From: an uncultured Caulobacterales bacterium
GTDB lineage: Bacteria > Pseudomonadota > Alphaproteobacteria > Caulobacterales > Caulobacteraceae
NCBI GenBank assembly: GCA_903862425.1
Contig: CAIOYC010000033.1
Location: 33,037 to 97,036, forward strand
Length of the DNA stretch: 64,000 bases
Reading direction: 5' to 3'
The stretch's first letter is position 1; every line of letters starts with the position of its first letter. Below, piece after piece: positions 1 through 7,622 of this stretch. Both the position numbers and the translations under genes were made by a program. The notes below the pieces were generated by a model. It worked only from the letters and a program-made list of their open reading frames with translations. It was not told the origin of the DNA and ran no database searches.

Positions 1-77
1 GCGGCGGGATGGCCATGGCCGTCATTTGGTCCGCGCCGCGTCGTCCGTCCATAGCCGCGCGCGTACGACGCGCGCCG

Positions 78-1088
78 CTACGGATCGAGATGAGAGTACC
101 ACTCCATCAGCCGCGTCTTCAGCGCGGTGGCCTGCACGCCGTAATTCGACTGCGCCCCAAGCCGCATTTCCCGGCGGAACCTGGATGGCGGCTGTCCGAA
201 CTCCTTGCGGAAGCTGCGGTTGGCGTGACTCTCGTCGGCGAACCCTGCCTCATAGGCCAGGATGGAGACAGGCCGATCGCGGTTCGGGTCGCTGAGGCTG
301 CGCTTGAGTTGGACCAGACGCTGTTCCTGGATGTATTTGCGCACCCCGCCTCGAGTGTCGAACAACCGATAGAGCGTCGCCCGCGACACGCCGGCAGCCC
401 GGGCGACGCGCGCGGGGGTCAGCAACTCATCCGAAAGGCGGCTGCGGATGAAATGCTGCGCGGCCAGCAGCCGATCATCGTCGGTGGCGTCCCAGTCGAA
501 CCGGCCGCCGTGCCCCATGCCGCTGAGCGCGCGGCCCAGAAGTTCGGTCAGCTTTCCACTCACATTCAGGTCGATATCGCTACGGGCGCTGTCGATGCGC
601 CCAATCGAGGCCAGCAGGAAGCTCGTCAGCGGCGCGGCGAGCAATCGGGGGATGACGAGGCCGTGCAGCGCGTCCACCGAGCCCGCCGCCGTCTCCGCCA
701 CCGTTCTCGGCAAGGCCAGGGTGATCACATGCACATCGGGGAACCGGGTGCGCATCGGCCTGGCCATATCGAGCAACACGATCTCGCCCGGCCGCACAGC
801 CCGAAACCCGTCATCGCCTTCGGCGTGGAATTCGCCTCCGAGATTGATCTGCAGGGTGAAGTGGTCGAACTGGTTATACCGCACGCGGGGCGCCAGCCGC
901 TCGGTCCCTACCCCCGCGAGCATCCGCTCGAACAGGATGAGGCCGCCCAACCGCCAGGCCTTCACCTCCGCCGAGACGCGGTCATCCAGCGCAATCGCAT
1001 CTGCACCGTTGGCGTAGAAATCGCTGTAGCGCGCGAACCGTTCGTCTGGAGCGAAGGCGCTGGTGGAGAAGTTGAGGCGTTCGATCAT
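78..1088 (-). CDS. AraC-family transcriptional regulator
   Basis: A 336-residue DNA-binding regulator. The first ~200 residues look like the cupin-like AraC_binding_2 ligand domain. Two helix-turn-helix units follow at about 225-320: one around ARVARAAGVSRATLYRLF, and a second around AGFADESHANRSFRKEFG, which is the typical AraC signature region. The ATG lies 24 bases after the stop of the MFS transporter on the same strand, so the two are probably co-transcribed and the regulator may control the transporter. No clear Shine-Dalgarno sequence precedes the ATG, which suggests translation coupled to the upstream gene. The effector is unknown. Confidence 0.9.
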   Translation of the reverse strand: MIERLNFSTSAFAPDERFARYSDFYANGADAIALDDRVSAEVKAWRLGGLILFERMLAGVGTERLAPRVRYNQFDHFTLQINLGGEFHAEGDDGFRAVRPGEIVLLDMARPMRTRFPDVHVITLALPRTVAETAAGSVDALHGLVIPRLLAAPLTSFLLASIGRIDSARSDIDLNVSGKLTELLGRALSGMGHGGRFDWDATDDDRLLAAQHFIRSRLSDELLTPARVARAAGVSRATLYRLFDTRGGVRKYIQEQRLVQLKRSLSDPNRDRPVSILAYEAGFADESHANRSFRKEFGQPPSRFRREMRLGAQSNYGVQATALKTRLMEWYSHLDP

Positions 1089-1112
1089 AGGTGGGGGCGA
1101 ATCGGTAAACGG

Positions 1113-2429
1113 CTAGGTAGCCAATGCATCATCAGCTTGGACGTTGCTTCGCGCCAGTCCGGCCGAACCCCAAAAGCCGAGGCAGACGCTCGTCAGGACC
1201 ACGCCCGCCAGCGGCACGACGATGAGCAGAGTGCACAGGGATTGCCGCAAACCGGCCGCGCCGCCGAACAGCAGGTCGCTCATGGCGCCGACCAGGGTAG
1301 GACCCAGACCCACGCCGATCAGCGTCGCCAGCCCCATATAGATCGCGTTGACCGCCGCAAGCCGTCCGGGCGGCGCGAGCAGTCTTACGCCCGTCAGTCC
1401 GGCCGGCCCCGCGATCCCCAGTGCGACGATGAGCAGACTGTAGGCCCCTAGCGACAGGTCGGACCCAGGCGCGAAACAGAAGATCATTCCCAGCGGAACC
1501 GACACGGCGAGACAGGTGGTCACCAGAACGGCCGGCCCGACGCCGCGCCTCAGGGCCATGGCGGTCAGCTGCCCGCCGAGGAGATGCCCCACCGGCGCGG
1601 CGATCAGCACCACGGTCCCCAGCAAAAGGGCGGCGTGGGCGGGCGGGAGGTGGAAGTAGCGACCGTAGAACAGCGGCGTCCAAGCCGCGAGCGCCTGGAT
1701 CAGGACGAGGGGCGCAAGCGCCAGGAACGCGTAGGACAGGAAGCCGACGCCCAGTACCGCGCGTCCGCCAACGCCGCGGGCGGGTCCTGCAAGGCTCATG
1801 GGCGAGCGCGCGGGCAGCTTTGCGACGGCGAAAGCAAGGACGAGCAAAAGGTTGGGCAGGGCGGTGAAAACGAATACCGCCCGCCACGCCTGTCCTCCCA
1901 CCAGCCTGTGCAGCGCCGGCATGGCGAGGTCGAGAGCCAAAACCGCACCGCTGGCCAGCAGGGCGACGCTTTTGCCGAGGGTCGAGCCGGCGGTGAACAC
2001 CGACAGAGGCCGCGACATCGCCTTGCCGTCGAAGCTGATGCCGAACAGCCCCAGAGCGGCCGGCGTGAAAGCCGCCTGTCCCACGCCCATGACCGCTCTC
2101 GCCATCCAAAGATGGATCGAGGCCTGGCTGAAGGCCGAAGCGAAGGCGCCCAGGGTCCATAGCAAAAGCCCGGCGAGGATCATCGGGCGCGGGCCGAAAC
2201 GATCCGCCAGTCGCCCGAACGGTACGATCGTCGCGGCATAGGGGATGGCGAAGGCAAGGCCCTGCAGGGCTCCGAGCTCGGTTTCGCTGAGGTGGAACGC
2301 GGCCTTGACCGGCCCGCTCACCGCGGACATGGCGAAGCGATCGACAAAGGCCATCATATGGGCCAGCGATAAAAGGCCCACCATGACCCAGACGGGCCAG
2401 GCTGGACGGCTGACAGGGCCGCCAGTCAT
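1113..2429 (-). CDS. MFS transporter
   Basis: Inner-membrane secondary transporter of about 438 residues with some 12 hydrophobic segments, the usual size for the major facilitator superfamily. The loop after TM2 carries motif A (GRLADRFGPRP). TM1 contains FVDRFAMS, reminiscent of spinster-like MFS proteins. I chose the ATG at 2429; a GTG two codons upstream (2435) is also possible. It precedes the AraC gene by 24 bases and follows a TetR gene, so regulation by either is plausible. The substrate cannot be read from the sequence; a drug, metabolite or organic acid are all possible. Confidence 0.88.
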   Translation of the reverse strand: MTGGPVSRPAWPVWVMVGLLSLAHMMAFVDRFAMSAVSGPVKAAFHLSETELGALQGLAFAIPYAATIVPFGRLADRFGPRPMILAGLLLWTLGAFASAFSQASIHLWMARAVMGVGQAAFTPAALGLFGISFDGKAMSRPLSVFTAGSTLGKSVALLASGAVLALDLAMPALHRLVGGQAWRAVFVFTALPNLLLVLAFAVAKLPARSPMSLAGPARGVGGRAVLGVGFLSYAFLALAPLVLIQALAAWTPLFYGRYFHLPPAHAALLLGTVVLIAAPVGHLLGGQLTAMALRRGVGPAVLVTTCLAVSVPLGMIFCFAPGSDLSLGAYSLLIVALGIAGPAGLTGVRLLAPPGRLAAVNAIYMGLATLIGVGLGPTLVGAMSDLLFGGAAGLRQSLCTLLIVVPLAGVVLTSVCLGFWGSAGLARSNVQADDALAT

Positions 2430-2466
2430 CAGCACAAACTCACGAGAATCTACAATCTAAGGACGG

Positions 2467-2488
2467 CTCGATTGTCGCGGCAATCGAG
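2467..2488. promoter_or_regulatory. 8-bp inverted repeat upstream of the MFS gene
   Basis: Perfect inverted repeat: CTCGATTG, six-base spacer, CAATCGAG. It lies between the stop of the tetR-like gene (2509) and the start of the MFS gene (2429), both on the minus strand. No T-run follows it on either strand, so an operator for the MFS/AraC unit is more likely than a terminator. Which protein would bind it is unknown. Confidence 0.4.
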
Positions 2489-2508
2489 CGCGCGATCAAG
2501 TTGAGCCG

Positions 2509-3120
2509 TTAGCGGGTCGGCCAGCACTGCAGGGCGGTATCGACCAGGGAACGCAATTCCGCCGCCGTGGCGCCGGCGCTGGCCTGCATGGCGAGGCCCT
2601 GCATGACAGCGTAGAGCAGACGCGCCAGACCTCCGGCATCAGCCGTCGGCGGGACGTCGCCGTCGATCTTGGCGCGTTCGAACCGGGCGATCAGGGCCTC
2701 ATTGGCGGCCGCGCCCCGCGCCTGGACTTCAGACCGGATGGCCTGAGCTTCGTCGCCGCACTGCATGGCGCTGACCACGCCCAAGCACCCGCGCGGATCA
2801 CAGACCGAGGTCTGACGCTCCAGGGCGCCCATCAGCATATATTCGGCCACGCCCCGCGCGGTGGGTTGGGCCAGCGCCTCGCCCACATAGGCCATCTTCT
2901 CGCGCTCGTAGAGGTCGAGAGCCTGGCGGAAAAGCGCCTCCTTGTTGCCGAAGGCTGCATAGAGGCTGGGCCGGCTGATGCCCATGGCGTCGGTCAGGTC
3001 GGAGAGGGACGCCCCCTCGTAGCCCTTGCGCCAGAACACGGCGAGGGCGGCCGCCAGCGCATTCTCCGTGCAGAATTCACGGGGACGTCCACGGTGCGAT
3101 GCTGAGACGACTAAATCCAT
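2509..3120 (-). CDS. TetR/AcrR-family transcriptional regulator
   Basis: A 203-residue repressor-type regulator. The N-terminal TetR helix-turn-helix spans about residues 12-60 (ALAVFWRKGYEGASLSDL followed by MGISRPSLYAAFGNKEALF). The rest is the helical ligand-binding and dimerisation domain, including cysteines in the segment SVCDPRGCLG. It lies 79 bases upstream of the MFS gene on the same strand. The DNA ahead of its ATG holds a half-site-like TTACATACCG, which could be an autoregulatory operator. Ligand unknown. Confidence 0.88.
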   Translation of the reverse strand: MDLVVSASHRGRPREFCTENALAAALAVFWRKGYEGASLSDLTDAMGISRPSLYAAFGNKEALFRQALDLYEREKMAYVGEALAQPTARGVAEYMLMGALERQTSVCDPRGCLGVVSAMQCGDEAQAIRSEVQARGAAANEALIARFERAKIDGDVPPTADAGGLARLLYAVMQGLAMQASAGATAAELRSLVDTALQCWPTR

Positions 3121-3193
3121 AACGCTCGGTATGTAAGTAAGCGGGTGGGCGACGTCGAGCCCCTCAGTGTCACACTATGTGTTTCAAATGCCT

Positions 3194-4621
3194 TCAGTTC
3201 CAGATCGGCGGCTTGCGATCCTTCCACGGACATTCCTTTTCCAGCTGCCCGGCGAGGCGGAACAGGGTGGCTTCATCGGCGAAGCGGCCGGTGAACATCA
3301 TGCCGAGAGGCAAGTTGTCGGATGACTGCCAGAGCGGCAGGGACAGTGACGGCTGGCCCGTGAAGTTGAACGGCGGTGTGGTGGCGTAGGTATCCGCCTG
3401 GCGCCGGTCGAAATCCTTCAGCTCCACCGTGAGCGGGTTCAGCCAGTCGATGCGCGGCGATGGGCGCGACATGGTGGGACAGAGGTAGACGTCGAAGCTC
3501 TCGAACCGCGACAGGATCTCGCGCTTGAACAGAAGCAGCTGCTGCCAGCCCCACAGGGCCTGCTGACCGGTCAGCCGCTTGCCCGCCTCATAGCCGCGCC
3601 GGGCCAGGGGCCCGAGTTCGCCCTCGCCCGGCTCACGGCCCAGCATCTCGATCCAGCGCTGCACGTTGGCGGAAAAGTTGGAGGCCGAGACCAGGGCCTG
3701 CGCCTTGTAGAGCGCGCGATAGTCGATGCCGAGACCCCGCTCGAACACGTCGTGCCCTAGCGCCTTCAGCAGATCGACGGTCTTGTGCAGGGCCGCCAGG
3801 GCCTCGTCGGAGATGGGACGGCCGCTCGGCGTCTCCGCCGACCAGGCGATGCGCAGCTTGCCGGGACTGCGGGAGACTTCCTCCAGATAGGGGCCCTCCT
3901 TGGCCGGCGGCTCGAACGGATCGTCGGGCTGGGGATAGCCGGTGGCGTCCAGCATGGCGGCGCTGTCGCGCACCGTGCGGCTGACCACGTGGTGGACGGT
4001 GAAGCCGATGGCCCCGTCGGTCACCTCGCAGATGGGGGTGCGGTCGCGGGTGATCTTCATGCCCACCAGACCGCAGTTGGCGGCCGGGATGCGGATCGAG
4101 CCCAGCCCGTCCGAGGCATGCGCCATGGGGACCATCCCCGCCGCCGTGGCCGCCGCCGACCCACCGGATGAGCCGCCCGAGATGTGCTCGGGGTTCCACG
4201 GATTGCCCGAGGCGCCGAGCCGTTCGGAATTGGTCACCCCGGGAATGCCGAATTCCGGCGTGTTGGTCTTGCCCAGAAGCACGACGCCGCAGGCGCGGTA
4301 GCGGCGGACCAGCTCGCTGTCTTCCTCGTCCGACGCCACCTGGGCGAAATGCGAGCCGGAACTGCGCGGCCAGCCCTTCACCTGCGCGCCGAGGTCCTTG
4401 ATCAGGAAGGGCACGCCCTTGAACGGCCCCTCCGGCAGGGGTCCCGCCGCCACCTGCCGCGCCTCGTCATAGGCCTTGTGAACCACCGCGTTCAGGGCCG
4501 GATTATGCCGCTCCACCCGCTCGATCGCGGCCTCGATCAGCTCGGCGGGCGATACCTCGCCCTTGCTCACAAGCGCGGCGAGCCCCAGCCCGTCATAATC
4601 GGCGTATTCGGCGAAACCCAT
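3194..4621 (-). CDS. Amidase (amidase signature family)
   Basis: Hydrolyses a carboxamide to acid plus ammonia or amine. The 475 residues carry the amidase signature. The catalytic Ser-cisSer-Lys triad is readable: K75 in PFLIKDL, S151 in GGSSGGSAAA, and S175 in DGLGSIRIPA. The spacings (76 and 24) match the family. The start at 4621 is chosen over the longer frame opening at 4678 because the protein then begins MGFAEYADYDG and GGGAG sits about 7 bases ahead. It lies 87 bases downstream of a dimethylformamidase-like gene on the same strand, so both may act on amides. The physiological substrate is unknown. Confidence 0.92.
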   Translation of the reverse strand: MGFAEYADYDGLGLAALVSKGEVSPAELIEAAIERVERHNPALNAVVHKAYDEARQVAAGPLPEGPFKGVPFLIKDLGAQVKGWPRSSGSHFAQVASDEEDSELVRRYRACGVVLLGKTNTPEFGIPGVTNSERLGASGNPWNPEHISGGSSGGSAAATAAGMVPMAHASDGLGSIRIPAANCGLVGMKITRDRTPICEVTDGAIGFTVHHVVSRTVRDSAAMLDATGYPQPDDPFEPPAKEGPYLEEVSRSPGKLRIAWSAETPSGRPISDEALAALHKTVDLLKALGHDVFERGLGIDYRALYKAQALVSASNFSANVQRWIEMLGREPGEGELGPLARRGYEAGKRLTGQQALWGWQQLLLFKREILSRFESFDVYLCPTMSRPSPRIDWLNPLTVELKDFDRRQADTYATTPPFNFTGQPSLSLPLWQSSDNLPLGMMFTGRFADEATLFRLAGQLEKECPWKDRKPPIWN

Positions 4622-4708
4622 GCACGGCTCCCAATCGCTTATCGGTAGGTCGGCGTGTTCCCGCCCCTTGGTGATCACTGTTCACCAGCATGATGCCGAG
4701 CGCCAGCC

Positions 4709-6250
4709 CTAGATGCCGCCGAAGCGCTTCAGCACGTTCTTTGTGATGCGGGTGACGAAGGGATCGCCGGCGGCCAGCCCATGCGCCCACTCGGTCGTAC
4801 CACTGTTGAACACCTCGCCCTGGCCGCGGCGGAAGCTGGCCATCACCGCGTGGCCGCGCAGCATCCGCGCCTGCGCTTCGGGCGAGGCCGAGCCATGGGC
4901 GATCTCGGCCACCACCGCCAGCTGCTCGGGCGGGATCAGCGGACGATAGGGCGAGGGCGCCTCCGCGAAGGCGGCGGGGGTCAGGCCGATGATTTCAAGG
5001 TTTGCCGGAACGCCGAGGCGCGGGATGGCGCGGGGCAGGCCGTCCTCGTCGAAGTCGAACAGGCAGCCGTCGTTCTCGTAGCCCACCAAGGGGACATCGC
5101 CGCCGATCACGTCGCCGTAATAGACGTCGCAGCCCTCCAGCGCCCAGTGCTCCGCGCGATAGACGGTGAAGCCGCCGGCCCCGCGCGCCACGCACAGGCC
5201 GAGGCGGTGATAGCCGCCATAGAGGAAGCTCAGGCCCGTGATCTCCGCTTCCGGCCGGGCGAAGACGGGATGCGACCACAGGTGGGTGGCGTCCGGCCCG
5301 GCGGGTTCATCCTCCATGCCGCGCCACTTGCGGCAGACCATCCGCTTGCCGTCACTCTCCCAGCGCACCTTCCAGAAGGCGGTATTGCCGGACAGGATGG
5401 CCAGCCCGCCGCCGCCGTCCACGAACCGCTCCAGCGCCTCGCGCTGCCCCGCCGACCAGTATTCGGAATGTCCGACCAGGGAGACGCAGGGATAGGGGTC
5501 GAGCACGCCCGGCTCGGTCTCCAGATCGCGATCGGTGAAGTAGTCGAGGGCGATGCCCTCCCCTTCCGCCCAGGCCACGAAGGCATGCTCCCACTTGTGC
5601 AGGAAGCCGGCCGAACCGTCATAGGGCGTCTGGCGGTGCGCCTTGGACCAGGCCGTATTCGCGCCGGCCCAGGGCCTGGCCTCGAACCCGCGCGGGGTCA
5701 GATTGACCAGCCGCGGCATCCCTTCCGGCGGCGCCAGCAGCATGGGCGGGAACGGCCGCTCGGCGGACAGCGTGCCGATGGCGCCGGCCATGGCCTCGTC
5801 AAGCGGCTTTCGCCCCGTCATCAGGGCGTCCACGTCGCAATAGGCGCTGGCCCCACCCCAGTAGTTATAGGCGTGCAGGGTATTGGTGGTGAGTACCAGC
5901 GCGATGCGGGCGGCGGCCTTATTGGGCTTCACACACAGCATGTGGCGACCTGTGCGGCCCTCCGCGTCAGCGAGGGTGATGTCGTAATAGCCGCTCGCCC
6001 AGTCTCCCACCTCGAACGACGCCGCCTCAGGCCAGCCGCAGCCGTGGCGATCCGCATCGGGCGGCGTCGGGTGATCGCCCACGGCCACGCCCTCGAGCCT
6101 CAGCACGACCTTGCGTCCCGCACCGATGCGCGCCACCTCGATCCTGCAAGGGCTGGCTGGGACGGAGGCATACAGGGCGACCCGCTCCCCCGGGCGAGCG
6201 CTCAGCCGGTCCGAATAGAGCGCAGGGGTTTCACTTCCGAAGGCAGGCAT
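4709..6250 (-). CDS. N,N-dimethylformamidase large-subunit-like protein
   Basis: A 513-residue protein matching the C-terminal domain family of the N,N-dimethylformamidase beta (large) subunit, which uses a mononuclear iron to hydrolyse small N-substituted amides. The motif VGHSEYW (H261, E263) matches the His-x-Glu iron ligands known for that enzyme. The third ligand is a tyrosine; HAYNYWGG around 125-132 offers candidates, but I cannot align it. No small-subunit gene lies next to it. It sits 37 bases after the glycosylase gene start-to-stop gap and just upstream of an amidase, all on the minus strand. The exact substrate is uncertain. Confidence 0.8.
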   Translation of the reverse strand: MPAFGSETPALYSDRLSARPGERVALYASVPASPCRIEVARIGAGRKVVLRLEGVAVGDHPTPPDADRHGCGWPEAASFEVGDWASGYYDITLADAEGRTGRHMLCVKPNKAAARIALVLTTNTLHAYNYWGGASAYCDVDALMTGRKPLDEAMAGAIGTLSAERPFPPMLLAPPEGMPRLVNLTPRGFEARPWAGANTAWSKAHRQTPYDGSAGFLHKWEHAFVAWAEGEGIALDYFTDRDLETEPGVLDPYPCVSLVGHSEYWSAGQREALERFVDGGGGLAILSGNTAFWKVRWESDGKRMVCRKWRGMEDEPAGPDATHLWSHPVFARPEAEITGLSFLYGGYHRLGLCVARGAGGFTVYRAEHWALEGCDVYYGDVIGGDVPLVGYENDGCLFDFDEDGLPRAIPRLGVPANLEIIGLTPAAFAEAPSPYRPLIPPEQLAVVAEIAHGSASPEAQARMLRGHAVMASFRRGQGEVFNSGTTEWAHGLAAGDPFVTRITKNVLKRFGGI

Positions 6251-6287
6251 GGCCTCAGCTTAGGCCGCTCCCGCGTCGCCGCAAGGC

Positions 6288-7520
6288 TCAGGCGAGGGCG
6301 GTCGTCAGGCGCGCGGCCAGATCGCCTTTGGGCTCCACCACGACGTCGCCGAGGCCGAGCCAGCCGGCCATGAGGTTGAGCTCCACCGCCAGCCGTTCGG
6401 CCGTCTCGGCGGGCGCCTTCGGTTCAGCGTGGGAGGCCTGCACGCGCAGCACGCCCGCCGCCCGGTCCGACTTCAGGTCCACGCGCGCCGCCAGCGCCTG
6501 ATCCATCAGAAAAGGCAGGACGTAATAGCCGTGCTCGCGCTTGTCCGCCGGGGTGTAGATCTCGATCCGGTAGCGCACGCCGAACAGCCGCTCGGTACGC
6601 GAGCGTTCCCAGATCAGGGGATCGAAGGGGGCCAGCAAGGCCTGCGCCTTCAGCCGGCGAGGCCGCGCGGCTTCGCGATGCAGATAGGCGGGCTGGGTCC
6701 AGCCCTCCACCGTCACCGGGATCAGCTCGCCGGTCTCCACCAGTTCCGGCACGCGCGGCCTGGCCTCTTCGGGCGATTGGCGAAAATAGTCGCGCAAGTC
6801 CTTCACCGTGGCGACGCCGAGGCTGCGCGCGGCGATAGCCAGCAGGGCGCGGTGGGCGTCGGCCGGCTCCGGCGTCGGCGCCTGCACGATGGCGGTGGGC
6901 AGCACCCGTTCGGTCAGGTCGTAGACCCGCTCAAAGCTGGTGCGGCGGGTCTTGGTGGTGATGAAGCCGGACCAGAACAGCCATTCAAGCGTCTTCTTGG
7001 CGTCGCTCCAGCCCCACCAGCCGCCCGAACCCCGCGAGCCCTCGATGTCGGAGGCCGCCATCGGTCCCTCGGTCTCGATCCGCCTCAGCAGGGCCTCCGC
7101 CTCCGCCCGGCGCTCGCCGGCGAAGGCTTTGACACTGCCCCAGCCGCCCTCGCCGCGCTCCGCCTGCGCCATTCGCCAACGCAGCAGAGGCTGGGTGTCC
7201 ATGGGCAGAAGCGAAGCCTCGTGCGCCCAGTATTCGTAGAACAGCCGGTGGCTCTTTCGCCCCCACGCCGCCTCGTCCAGCAACGCCTGCGGATAGGCGC
7301 CGAGGCGGGAGAACAGGGGCAGGTAGTGCATCCGCGTCAGCACATTCACCGAGTCGATCTGCAACAGGCCCGTGTGATGCAGCGCCTTGTTCAGGTGTCG
7401 GCGCGTGAGCACTCCCGTCGGGCGACGCTCGTGCAGGCCCTGGGCGGCGATGGCGGTGCGGCGCGCCTCGCGCAGGCTGATCGTCTCTCTGATCGGTTCT
7501 GAAGCGATGTCTGGGCTCAT
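6288..7520 (-). CDS. YcaQ/AlkX-type DNA glycosylase (winged-helix HTH_42 family)
   Basis: A 410-residue member of the HTH_42 (former DUF1006) family, whose E. coli member YcaQ/AlkX unhooks interstrand crosslinks and removes alkylated bases. The catalytic QxD motif of the AlkX branch is present as QID at residues 54-56 (GLLQIDSVNVL); the AlkZ branch has QxQ instead. The start at 7520 (MSPDIASEP) is preferred to the 138-base longer frame because family similarity begins a few residues later. The gene is divergent from the PEP carboxylase gene across about 100 bases. Role in DNA repair is inferred from family. Confidence 0.85.
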   Translation of the reverse strand: MSPDIASEPIRETISLREARRTAIAAQGLHERRPTGVLTRRHLNKALHHTGLLQIDSVNVLTRMHYLPLFSRLGAYPQALLDEAAWGRKSHRLFYEYWAHEASLLPMDTQPLLRWRMAQAERGEGGWGSVKAFAGERRAEAEALLRRIETEGPMAASDIEGSRGSGGWWGWSDAKKTLEWLFWSGFITTKTRRTSFERVYDLTERVLPTAIVQAPTPEPADAHRALLAIAARSLGVATVKDLRDYFRQSPEEARPRVPELVETGELIPVTVEGWTQPAYLHREAARPRRLKAQALLAPFDPLIWERSRTERLFGVRYRIEIYTPADKREHGYYVLPFLMDQALAARVDLKSDRAAGVLRVQASHAEPKAPAETAERLAVELNLMAGWLGLGDVVVEPKGDLAARLTTALA

Positions 7521-7622
7521 GGCGAGGAACCGTAAAGGCGGGCGCACGCTAGCGCCATTTGTGTTGGCCGCCGACCCGTACCGGCGTGTAGGACATCCTC
7601 GCCGCTGGAGACCACCCGGATC

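Noticed and set aside
9..1451. Long open plus-strand frame opposite the AraC and MFS genes
   Set aside because: No domain; rich in Arg, Gly, His and Gln as expected of antisense frames in GC-rich DNA; the minus-strand genes have clear families.
4781..6373. 530-codon plus-strand frame opposite the dimethylformamidase-like gene
   Set aside because: Composition of a shadow frame; the minus-strand product has recognisable motifs. The same holds for 50917-52764 (opposite aceB), 52809-54005 (opposite aceA), 56034-57764 and 61313-62641 (opposite secY).
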